Made by a program: the position numbers and the translations under genes
NCBI GenBank assembly: GCA_964626565.1
Contig: CAZVFX010000012.1
Coordinates: 23,091 to 87,090, forward strand
DNA length: 64,000 bases
Origin: CAZVFX01 sp964626565
GTDB lineage: Bacteria; Myxococcota_A; UBA9042; CAIXZC01
Direction: 5' to 3'
Notes under the pieces: model-generated
Database searches by the model: none
What the model was told of the DNA's origin: nothing
What the model saw: the letters and a program-made list of their open reading frames with translations, nothing else
Part shown: in pieces, positions 54,186 to 61,282 of the stretch
Layout of the letters: each line of letters starts with the position of its first letter
Numbering within the stretch: position 1 is the first letter of the stretch

Positions 54186-54988
54186 GCGACGTTGATTCCA
54201 TTGAGCCTTTCGACGTGAAATTCACCTTCGGACGCCTGTCCGCCACGCTTACGGCCCCTCCCGATTTTGACCCTACTTTTCGGCAACTTCCCTACTGTAC
54301 TGCGGGCGAATGCGACTCCGGCCTGTCAATCTCAATAACCGTTGGGGACGCTCCTTCCAACGGGTCCGGCAAGGCCCGAATGGCAGGTCCGGAGAGGCTG
54401 GAAATCAGCTTCCCTCGCTGGTCAGCAGCGGTGGAAGGTGACCACGCCAAAGTAGCAATGGCGATGGAAGAGAAGACCGACCTGCAGTTCTGCTATAGTG
54501 TCCTGGCTTCGGTGGGCGTCGCGTGGACCATGCTCAAAGGAGGCCTGGCACTGCACGCTTCTGCGGTCGAAAGCGGCAGCGGCGACGCATTTGTCTTTGC
54601 CGGCAAGAGTGGTGCAGGCAAAAGTACGGTAGCCGCGCTGCTCGCACCGGACGGTCCGCTGGCCGATGACCGGGCACTGCTGTGGAAGACCGCAGACGGA
54701 TTTGAGGTAGAGAGCGCGCCCAACACTCACCATGGAGCCGCCCGGGTGCGCAGGCTCTTCTTTCTTGGCCGCGGGCCGACAACGCGACTGAAGCGAATGG
54801 GGCGAAGGGCAGCTACCGCCGAACTCCTTCGACACATTATCATCTGGGACGCTGACGGCCCGCTGCACGAAGCGGTTCTATCCCGGGTCGCCGAGGTCGC
54901 TAGCCTGGTGGACTGCTTCTCCCTCGATTGCTCCCTCGATGACGTCTCTCTTGAACTGCTGGGCCAGCCCCGGGAGGAGACGGAATGA
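54158..54988 (+). CDS. HPr-kinase-like (HprK-related) ATPase/kinase of the RiPP cluster
   Basis: A protein of about 276 residues if it starts at the GTG at 54158, inside the 3' end of the precursor gene; a GTG at 54215 is the alternative and no clear ribosome binding site decides. Residues 149-156 are a Walker A, GKSGAGKS, after GGLALHASAVES, and LADDRALLW follows. This is the HPr kinase/phosphorylase P-loop layout seen in stand-alone HprK-related proteins near radical SAM or lasso-peptide genes. In paeninodin-type lasso clusters such a kinase phosphorylates the peptide's C-terminal Ser. By analogy the target here could be Thr49 (or Tyr50) of the precursor. It overlaps the radical SAM gene by four bases (ATGA). 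Confidence 0.75.
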   Translation: MPGGRPNLLGDVDSIEPFDVKFTFGRLSATLTAPPDFDPTFRQLPYCTAGECDSGLSISITVGDAPSNGSGKARMAGPERLEISFPRWSAAVEGDHAKVAMAMEEKTDLQFCYSVLASVGVAWTMLKGGLALHASAVESGSGDAFVFAGKSGAGKSTVAALLAPDGPLADDRALLWKTADGFEVESAPNTHHGAARVRRLFFLGRGPTTRLKRMGRRAATAELLRHIIIWDADGPLHEAVLSRVAEVASLVDCFSLDCSLDDVSLELLGQPREETE

Positions 54989-56028
54989 CCGGGTTGTCGG
55001 ACAAACTGTTCGGGCGCTACCTCACCGAAGGTCGCCTTTACGCAGCCCACCTGGACCTCACCTATCGTTGCCCGCTGCATTGTCGCCATTGCTACCTGGA
55101 AGGGCGAAAAGCCGACGAGATGACCACCAGCCAGTGGCTGTCCTTGTTGTCCGAACTGGCGGAGATGGGAGTGTTCAGGCTGCTGTTCTCAGGGGGAGAG
55201 GTGTTCCTGCGCCGCGACCTGCTGACCCTTCTGGAAGCCGCGCGCCGGCACCGGTTCGCGTTCAACATCAAGACCTCGGGAGGCCCGGCCGACGAGACAG
55301 TGTTGAAGCAGGTGGCGGCTCTCGGACCGGGAACGGTGGACATCTCTTTCTACTCCCAGTCCCCGGCTGTTCACGACGCAGTCACAGGGGTGGCCGGCTC
55401 TTTCGAGTCGAGCCTCAGTACCACTCTCTTCCTTCAACAAGCGGGCGTGCGAGTGCGCGCAGTGGCCACCTTGTTGAAAGGCTTTTCCGAGAATGCCGCG
55501 GCGTTGACTGCGGGTCTGCAGCAGGCGGGAGTCGAGCACGTCACAGCCAACATGTTCGAGGAATCGATGTGCGTCGCCGGTGATCGGTCCCATCTTGATC
55601 CGCCCGCAAACGCTTTGGTCGAGCAGTGGCGACCCTACGCAGAGTCACTGAAATCGCGCCGTGATTTTCCGGGACCAAAGCAGTCTGGCGACCTCCTTTG
55701 CAAAGGCCTGGCGGCAGGGGTCTACCTTGCTCCCGACGGCACTGTGTACCCGTGCGTGCGCCTGCCCGTCGCAGCCGGTAATGTGCGAACCTCATCCATG
55801 GCCGAGATCTGGGAGTCGTCCGATATTCTTCAGCGCGCCAGGACATTGCGCTGGTCGAATCTGCCCCGGTGCATGGACTGCCCGTCGAATCGTTTCTGCT
55901 ATTTCTGCCCCGGTGCGGCCCTTGAAGCTACGGGCGAAATGACGGGGGTTTCCCCCAAGCTGTGTGAGATCGCCGATTGCGTCCACAAAGCGGTGCATCT
56001 GTACGGACCCGGGGAGGAAGAGCAATGA
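54985..56028 (+). CDS. Radical SAM/SPASM peptide maturase
   Basis: A protein of 347 residues. The radical SAM [4Fe-4S] motif CxxxCxxC is at Cys29, Cys33, Cys36 (LTYRCPLHCRHCYLEG), followed by FSGGEVFLRRDLL. The C-terminal part (about 230-345) is a SPASM domain with the first Cys near KGLAAGVYLAPDGTVYPC, then RCMDCPSNRFCYFCPG, and later Cys in SPKLCEIADC, which would bind one or two more clusters. Such enzymes install thioether or carbon-carbon links in peptides, using SAM. With an adjacent precursor containing two Cys, a thioether or aromatic crosslink is the likely product. No separate PqqD/RRE gene is adjacent. ATGA overlaps join it to both neighbours. Confidence 0.92.
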   Translation: MTGLSDKLFGRYLTEGRLYAAHLDLTYRCPLHCRHCYLEGRKADEMTTSQWLSLLSELAEMGVFRLLFSGGEVFLRRDLLTLLEAARRHRFAFNIKTSGGPADETVLKQVAALGPGTVDISFYSQSPAVHDAVTGVAGSFESSLSTTLFLQQAGVRVRAVATLLKGFSENAAALTAGLQQAGVEHVTANMFEESMCVAGDRSHLDPPANALVEQWRPYAESLKSRRDFPGPKQSGDLLCKGLAAGVYLAPDGTVYPCVRLPVAAGNVRTSSMAEIWESSDILQRARTLRWSNLPRCMDCPSNRFCYFCPGAALEATGEMTGVSPKLCEIADCVHKAVHLYGPGEEEQ

Positions 56029-56414
56029 GTTCTTCGACTCAACTTCCGGAACCGCTCGCGCTGGCTGCGCGGGGCCGCAGCATGCACCCCTTTGTCCCGG
56101 ACGGGACCCTTATGCTCTTCGAGCCTTCCCTGGGGATTCGGGTAGGCGACGTCATCCTGGCCGCCTCCGGAGAGCGCTGGCTCGCCCACCGTGTCGTGCA
56201 CGTGGATGGAAATAGCGTCATTACCTGGGGTGACTGGAACAGGGGAGCGGACCCTGCGTGGAGACACGACGAAGTAGTGGGCAGATGCACCGTGATGTTA
56301 CGCAAAGGTACGCCCGTTTCCATGGACTGGCCCCTGATGAGATTTGTCAACCTGAGTCTGGCGCGCACGCTTCCTCCGCTAAAACGAGTTCTGGGCGCGC
56401 TGTTGAGACCTTGA
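56025..56414 (+). CDS. S26/S24-type signal-peptidase-like protease of the RiPP cluster
   Basis: A protein of 129 residues from the ATG at 56025 (GGGGAGGA upstream, overlapping the radical SAM stop as ATGA). The serine protease motif GRSMHPFVPDG places the nucleophile at Ser19, and GDVILA follows. HRVVHVDGN supplies His55 where bacterial signal peptidase I has Lys, as in the SipW/ER-type (S26B) branch. There is no N-terminal membrane anchor, which is unusual for signal peptidases. Its likely job is removing the leader of the neighbouring precursor. This is an inference from the gene order. Confidence 0.75.
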   Translation: MSSSTQLPEPLALAARGRSMHPFVPDGTLMLFEPSLGIRVGDVILAASGERWLAHRVVHVDGNSVITWGDWNRGADPAWRHDEVVGRCTVMLRKGTPVSMDWPLMRFVNLSLARTLPPLKRVLGALLRP

Positions 56415-56440
56415 CGCCGCGGCTCGCCATAGGCTACCAT
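56411..56440 (+). promoter_or_regulatory. Candidate promoter for the flavoprotein gene set
   Basis: TTGACG (56411-56416), 18 bp, TACCAT (56435-56440), overlapping the peptidase stop. It suggests the downstream metabolic genes have their own start and the RiPP transcript may end here. Confidence 0.35.
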
Positions 56441-56454
56441 CCTAGCTCGGAAAG

Positions 56455-58011
56455 ATGATGCAGGAAGCGAGAATATACGACGAATTGCGTAAGCTGCTCG
56501 GTCCGGATCGGGTTAGCGCCGAGGTGCAGGATCTCGTCAGCTACTCCTCAGACATGTATCCGCGCAACCAGATCCTGAAGCTGGGCTCCCGACTCCCGGC
56601 CACACGCCCCATGGCGGTGTGCTTCCCCGAGAGCGTGGAGGATATCTGCCGGATAGTGCAGTTCTGCGGCGGCGAACGAATTCCGGTGGTGGCATACGGC
56701 GCCGGTTCGGGAGTATGTGGAGCCACCATTCCCGAGGAAGGGGGCATCATCCTCGACACCAAGCGGCTCTGCCGGGTGCTGGAACTCAACCGTGAAAACC
56801 TCACCGTCACCGTCGAGCCGGGACTGCTGGGGGAGCGGCTGGAGGACATTCTGGATCAGGACGGGCTGACCCTGGGACACTTCCCGTCCTCCATTAACTG
56901 CTCCACCATCGGCGGTTACGTCGCATGCCGCTCAGCCGGGCAGTACTCCAGCCGTTATGGCAAGATCGAAGATCTCACCCTGGGGCTTGAAGTTGTGCTC
57001 CCGGACGGCTCGGTGGCGCACTACGGTGTGCTGGGCGGAGGGCACCGCCACGATCCGATGCTGGCGGTGCAACTGGGCGCAGAAGGCACCCTCGGAATTG
57101 TCACCAGGATATGCCTGAAGGTGGAGCCTCTTCCCGAGAAGTTCGATTTCAGAGGTTTTGCTTTCCTCGACTCCGAGGACGGCATTGAGAGCATGAAGCG
57201 GATAATGCAGGTACCGCTGCGACCCACAGTGCTAAGACTCTACGACCCGCTGGACAGCCTCATCGCCGGTTTTCACTCGAAGACGGCAGACGGGGAAGAC
57301 ATTCACGTCGCGGCATCGCGCCTCAGCGGCATGAAGAAGGCGGTCGCTTCGGTGGCTACCGAACTGAATGACGCCGGCCTGGCCATGCTGCTCTACCGGC
57401 CGGGGATGCTGAACAAGCTCGCCGAAATCATCCCGGCCCGACCCCTGCTCATTGTTGGAGTACAGGGCACCAAGGCCCAGGTCTCCCGGCAGTGGGGAGA
57501 GGTGCGCAGAGTCGTCTCCAGAATTCGCGGTGAGGAGTTGGGACCGGAGCCCGGCTGGAACTGGTTCAAGCATCGCTACGCGGTATCGTATAAGCAGGCC
57601 AAGATGTTCGCAGCCGGCGCCTTCGTCGACACCATGGAGGTGGCGACAACCTGGGAGAACCTGCATCCGCTTTACAAGGCGGTGCTGAAAGCCATGGGCA
57701 AGTATGTGTTCATCATGGCCCATTTCTCCCACGCATACGAGGAAGGCTGCTCCATCTACTTCACGTTTGCCGGATATCGACCTTCGGTGCGGGGAGCGAC
57801 AGCCACCTATCAACGTGCGTGGAAGCTGGGCCAGGAGACAGTCGCCCGGTACGGCGGCACCATCAGTCACCACCATTCCGTGGGGCTGCTGAAAAAAGGA
57901 CTGCTGGACCGGGAAACCCCGGGAGGAAAGGAACTGTTCGCGGCGTTCAAAGCAGTGCTGGACCCGCGGCAGGTGATGAATCCCGGCAAGTTGTACAACA
58001 TAGATGTTTGA
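56455..58011 (+). CDS. FAD-linked oxidase, GlcD / alkyl-DHAP synthase-like
   Basis: A protein of 518 residues. The N-terminal FAD-binding PCMH domain (about 45-225) has PVVAYGAGSGVCGATIP, DTKRLCRVLELN, HFPSSINCSTIGGYVACRSAG and GAEGTLGIVTRICLKVEP. The C-terminal cap has YFTFAGYRP and ISHHHSVGLLKKG; the HHH is typical of alkyldihydroxyacetonephosphate synthase, which makes the ether bond of ether lipids. The next two genes resemble GlcE and GlcF of glycolate oxidase, so the set could instead be a 2-hydroxyacid or glycerol-phosphate dehydrogenase complex. The HHH motif makes me favour ether-lipid synthesis. Two adjacent ATGs (56455, 56458) are possible starts. Confidence 0.85.
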   Translation: MMQEARIYDELRKLLGPDRVSAEVQDLVSYSSDMYPRNQILKLGSRLPATRPMAVCFPESVEDICRIVQFCGGERIPVVAYGAGSGVCGATIPEEGGIILDTKRLCRVLELNRENLTVTVEPGLLGERLEDILDQDGLTLGHFPSSINCSTIGGYVACRSAGQYSSRYGKIEDLTLGLEVVLPDGSVAHYGVLGGGHRHDPMLAVQLGAEGTLGIVTRICLKVEPLPEKFDFRGFAFLDSEDGIESMKRIMQVPLRPTVLRLYDPLDSLIAGFHSKTADGEDIHVAASRLSGMKKAVASVATELNDAGLAMLLYRPGMLNKLAEIIPARPLLIVGVQGTKAQVSRQWGEVRRVVSRIRGEELGPEPGWNWFKHRYAVSYKQAKMFAAGAFVDTMEVATTWENLHPLYKAVLKAMGKYVFIMAHFSHAYEEGCSIYFTFAGYRPSVRGATATYQRAWKLGQETVARYGGTISHHHSVGLLKKGLLDRETPGGKELFAAFKAVLDPRQVMNPGKLYNIDV

Positions 58012-58031
58012 TTTGAGATTGCGGACAGACC

Positions 58032-58058
58032 GTCATCCTGAGCGAAGTCGAAGGATCT
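58032..58058. repeat. GTCATCCTGAGCGAAG-type intergenic repeat
   Basis: A 27-bp imperfect palindrome with ends ATCCT and AGGAT lies between the two FAD oxidase genes. The same kind of element is widespread between genes in many bacterial phyla (general knowledge, not searched). It is followed by TGACTGCTGAGAGCTGACTA, a short direct-repeat tract. Confidence 0.6.
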
Positions 58059-58087
58059 CGCCGGTTGACTGCTGAGAGCTGACTAAC

Positions 58088-59284
58088 ATGAGCGTACAGA
58101 TTTCAGGAAACCGGATCAGAAAAGAACTGGGCCGGCATGTCCCCGCTCACCGCATCTCCGTCTCCGAGGCGTTCAGGCATGTTGTCGTCCATCCCGACAC
58201 GGTCCAGGAGGCTTCCCTTGCTGTCACCTATGCGGCTCGCGAGGGGATCCCGGTTCTCCCCCTGAGCAAGCTGGCTTACCCTGTTTCACCCAAAGGGTGG
58301 CATATTCGACTGGCGCTCTCACGCCTGAGCGCAATCACCGACTACAGTCCGGAATCGGGACTGGTCGGAGTGCAGACGGGCGGGCTCACCGGGGACCTGG
58401 TGGACTGGTTGTTGGAGAAGGACTGTACCCTGGCGGCCATGCCCGACCCCGGACACAGCGTTGAGTTGTGGGAGTTTCTGCTGTCACCATTTGCCGGCCG
58501 GTTCGGTCCGCGTTTCGGTTGCAAGTGGGACCAGGTAGTTGCCCTCACCGCGGTGCTGCCATCGGGAAGGATCTTCCGCAACAGCCTTGCCCCGGCACGC
58601 GCCACAGGCCCCGACTTCTCGAGAATCATCCTCATGGGTCAGGGGCGTTTCGGAATCCCCCTTGAGGTCTACTTCAAGGTGAAACGCGTGCCCTCTCGGC
58701 GGGTGCTCATGGCGTTCACAGTAACCGACATCGCGGGCATGGTTGAAAGGGCGTGGGCCCTGGCCAGGGACGTGGACCCGACCTACCTGGAAATCGGCCT
58801 CAACCCGGGCCATGAAGAACACGGTCTGCCCGACTGTTTTGCGCTGGTGGAGCTTTGGGGAGAAGGCAAGAAACTCGCCGTCCGACGTGAGCTGGTGCGA
58901 AAACACCTCGACGGAGTCGCAACACCCGCGGACGCGCCTTATGAGACCCTGCTCGGCCTGGATGATATCTACGGGTTTGACCGGCGTAAATGCCGGCACA
59001 TGTTCGCGCACAAGGACGGCGCTCCCGCCTTCCTCGAGATGTTGTTGAAGAACTGCAACGAGGTATCTCAGTTCAGGCTGCGCGGGTTTGTTGACAACCA
59101 GGTTTGTGTGACAACCGGCGACGACCCTGGCCAGTCGTGCTGGGCGCTGGACATGTCCGGGAGGGGCGTCTACGACTCACCCGATGGAGAAATTCTGCTG
59201 CGAAAGGTAGCGGACGAGTTGGACCCGCAAGGTATTTTGGGAAGGGTGCCGGAATTGTGGACTCAGGAGGTGGGGAATGGATAG
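58088..59284 (+). CDS. FAD-binding oxidase subunit, GlcE-like
   Basis: A protein of 398 residues. The N-terminal half matches a PCMH FAD-binding domain (VHPDTVQEASLAVTYAAREGIPVLPLS, GLVGVQTGGLTGDLVDWLLEK, QVVALTAVLPSGRIF, GRFGIPLEVYFKVKRVP). The C-terminal half is a smaller cap than in GlcD. In glycolate oxidase, GlcE pairs with GlcD. Here it follows the GlcD/AGPS-like gene by 76 bp and overlaps the Fe-S gene by eight bases. The usual covalent-FAD His pattern was not found. Substrate unknown. Confidence 0.78.
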   Translation: MSVQISGNRIRKELGRHVPAHRISVSEAFRHVVVHPDTVQEASLAVTYAAREGIPVLPLSKLAYPVSPKGWHIRLALSRLSAITDYSPESGLVGVQTGGLTGDLVDWLLEKDCTLAAMPDPGHSVELWEFLLSPFAGRFGPRFGCKWDQVVALTAVLPSGRIFRNSLAPARATGPDFSRIILMGQGRFGIPLEVYFKVKRVPSRRVLMAFTVTDIAGMVERAWALARDVDPTYLEIGLNPGHEEHGLPDCFALVELWGEGKKLAVRRELVRKHLDGVATPADAPYETLLGLDDIYGFDRRKCRHMFAHKDGAPAFLEMLLKNCNEVSQFRLRGFVDNQVCVTTGDDPGQSCWALDMSGRGVYDSPDGEILLRKVADELDPQGILGRVPELWTQEVGNG

Positions 59285-60344
59285 AAAACTCCAGCTCTGC
59301 CTCTATTGCCCGACCCTGTGCCTCTCCCGCTGCCCGGTGAGCCTGGCTACCGGCAACATCACCTACTCTCCCTGGGGCAAGACGTCTTCTGCGTGGCGCC
59401 TCGAGAAGGGGTTGGTGCCCGCGGATCGGGAGACGGTGCTCCCCACCTACATGTGCCACGACTGCCTCGCCTGCAGAGAGGCGTGCAATCACGACCAGGA
59501 CGTTCCGTCAATGCTGGCGGAAACACGCATTGAGCTTGCCGGGTCCGGTCACCGATTGCTGTCTTCGGAGCAGGACAACTTCGACATGGAGGAAGCCTGG
59601 CGACTGCTGCGGGACACTGCACCTTCGTGGCGACGCGTCGAGGAGTGTCAGGCGCTCCTGGTGCCCGGGCGTGAACTGTTAGACAAGGACGGCATCAAGA
59701 TCCTGAAGGCAATCTTCAACGTACTGGACCTTGTTGACGACAAAGTGGTCGGGGTGAACCGGGACTCGGTGCTGGAGTGCGGACACCACCCCTACAGCAT
59801 GGCCGACATGGAAGGGGCAAAACGGGAAGCGACCCGGGCTTTCAACCGGTACGGCCGCTACTCCCGGGTGGTGCTGGCCTCTCCTCATTGCGCATCGTTC
59901 ATGCGTCTCAAGTGGCCCCAGATGGGCATGGACCGCTCAAAGCAAGCGGTGACTCTTCTGGAGTTCGTAGGCAAGAAAGTGGACGTGTCCAATCCCGGCT
60001 TCTATCCCAAGAAGGTGGCGTACCACGACCCGTGCCACCTGGGTCGCCATCTCGGCCTCTACCAGGTGGCCCGTGACCTGCTGAAATGGGCTACGAATCA
60101 CCGGCCTGTTGAGCTGGCGTACAGCCGCAACCGCGCCTACTGCTGCGGAGGCGGCTACCCGGTTGACTCGGTTGCGCCCCAGACTGCGGACCGGGTGACC
60201 GACATGTTGGTGGAGTTGTTCGAGAACAGCGGCGCCGACGTTCTGGCCACTTCGTGCGGGCGCTGCAAGCAGCGCCTCAAAAAGGCGAAGAAAGGCCTGA
60301 AGGTGTTCCACCTTATGGAAATCATCGGAAAGGCGAAGAAATGA
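59277..60344 (+). CDS. Fe-S oxidoreductase subunit with CCG motifs, GlcF/GlpC-like
   Basis: A protein of 355 residues. N-terminal Cys clusters CLYCPTLCLSRCP and CHDCLACREACNHD are suited to two [4Fe-4S] centres. Further on are two CCG-type blocks: YHDPCHLGRHLGLY with YCCGGGYPVD, the second cysteine set, and TSCGRCKQRL. This layout fits GlcF, GlpC and HdrB/D proteins, which pass electrons from a flavoprotein to quinone. It overlaps the preceding flavoprotein gene and is joined by ATGA to the lipid-kinase-like gene, supporting one operon. Probably the electron outlet of the two FAD proteins. Confidence 0.87.
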   Translation: MDRKLQLCLYCPTLCLSRCPVSLATGNITYSPWGKTSSAWRLEKGLVPADRETVLPTYMCHDCLACREACNHDQDVPSMLAETRIELAGSGHRLLSSEQDNFDMEEAWRLLRDTAPSWRRVEECQALLVPGRELLDKDGIKILKAIFNVLDLVDDKVVGVNRDSVLECGHHPYSMADMEGAKREATRAFNRYGRYSRVVLASPHCASFMRLKWPQMGMDRSKQAVTLLEFVGKKVDVSNPGFYPKKVAYHDPCHLGRHLGLYQVARDLLKWATNHRPVELAYSRNRAYCCGGGYPVDSVAPQTADRVTDMLVELFENSGADVLATSCGRCKQRLKKAKKGLKVFHLMEIIGKAKK

Positions 60345-61276
60345 GCTCAGGAGCCTACAAGACGTTCGTCGTCGTGAATCCCAACTCCGCTAACGGCAAG
60401 ACGGGCAAGGCATGGCCTGAACTCGAGCAGGCACTGAAGGAGAAGCTGGGGTCTTTCGAACACGCCTTGACCACGGCCCAAGGTCACGCTTCGGTGCTGG
60501 CCTCACAAGCCCTGTCCAACGGCTTCGAGATGATCGTATCTCTGGGCGGGGACGGAACCCACAGCGAAGTTGTCAACGGGTTCTTCCAGCCCGACGGGAC
60601 CCCGGTGAAGAAGGACGCGATCCTCGGCGCCATGACCAGCGGCACCGGCGGCGACTTCAGGAAGACCTTCGGCGTAGACAAGGGTCCATGGGCCGCGATG
60701 GAGAAGCTGGGCGGAAGTGAAACCAGGCCCATAGACGCCGGCCGCTTCTCGTATGTTGACCATGAAGGCGCTGAACAGGTCGCCTTCTTCCTGAACATAC
60801 TCAGCTTCGGAATGGGCGGTTTGGTGGACCATATGGTCAACAAAACGACAAAGGCGCTGGGCGGCAAGACCTCTTTCTTCATCGGAACAATGCGGGCGTT
60901 GCGCCGCTTCCGGCAGCAGACCGTAACCCTGTCGGTGGATAACGGCCCCGAGGACACGATCAAGATCCACAATGTGGCTGTGGCCAACGGAAAATATTTC
61001 GGCGGGGGAATGATGGTGGCTCCCGAAGCCGAGCCGGACGATGGACTTTTCGACATTGTCAGTTTCGAAGATATGAGCACCCTCGCTTTCATGTCCCTGG
61101 GCACCTCTATTTACAAAGGCACTCACCTGAGCCACAAGAAAGTCACGTTGCGGCGGGGGCGAAAGCTGGTCGCACGGAGCGACGACAGGTCCCTTCTGGA
61201 CGTGGACGGCGAGCAGAAGGGGATCCTCCCCATCACTATCGAAAACCTCCACCACTCGCTCAGGTTGAAGGTCTAG
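60341..61276 (+). CDS. Diacylglycerol-kinase-family (YegS-like) lipid kinase
   Basis: A protein of 311 residues from the ATG at 60341 (ATGA overlap with the Fe-S gene). It has VVNPNSANGKTGK, MIVSLGGDGTHSEVVNGF (the catalytic GGDGT loop), SGTGGDFRKTFG, and the C-terminal VAVANGKYFGGGMMVAPEAEPDDGLFDIV, read as family blocks. It transfers phosphate from ATP to a lipid hydroxyl at the membrane. Its operon place between the flavoprotein set and lnt suggests a lipid recycling or phosphatidate role: Lnt and other acyl transfers release lyso or diacyl lipids. The exact substrate is unknown. Confidence 0.9.
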   Translation: MSSGAYKTFVVVNPNSANGKTGKAWPELEQALKEKLGSFEHALTTAQGHASVLASQALSNGFEMIVSLGGDGTHSEVVNGFFQPDGTPVKKDAILGAMTSGTGGDFRKTFGVDKGPWAAMEKLGGSETRPIDAGRFSYVDHEGAEQVAFFLNILSFGMGGLVDHMVNKTTKALGGKTSFFIGTMRALRRFRQQTVTLSVDNGPEDTIKIHNVAVANGKYFGGGMMVAPEAEPDDGLFDIVSFEDMSTLAFMSLGTSIYKGTHLSHKKVTLRRGRKLVARSDDRSLLDVDGEQKGILPITIENLHHSLRLKV

Positions 61277-61282
61277 CCCCCC

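Noticed and set aside
54167..54989. Lasso-peptide interpretation of the HprK-containing cluster
   Set aside because: No asparagine-synthetase-like cyclase, transglutaminase-type protease or RRE gene is adjacent, and the precursor lacks the Thr at leader position -2 and Gly1/Asp8-type core pattern.
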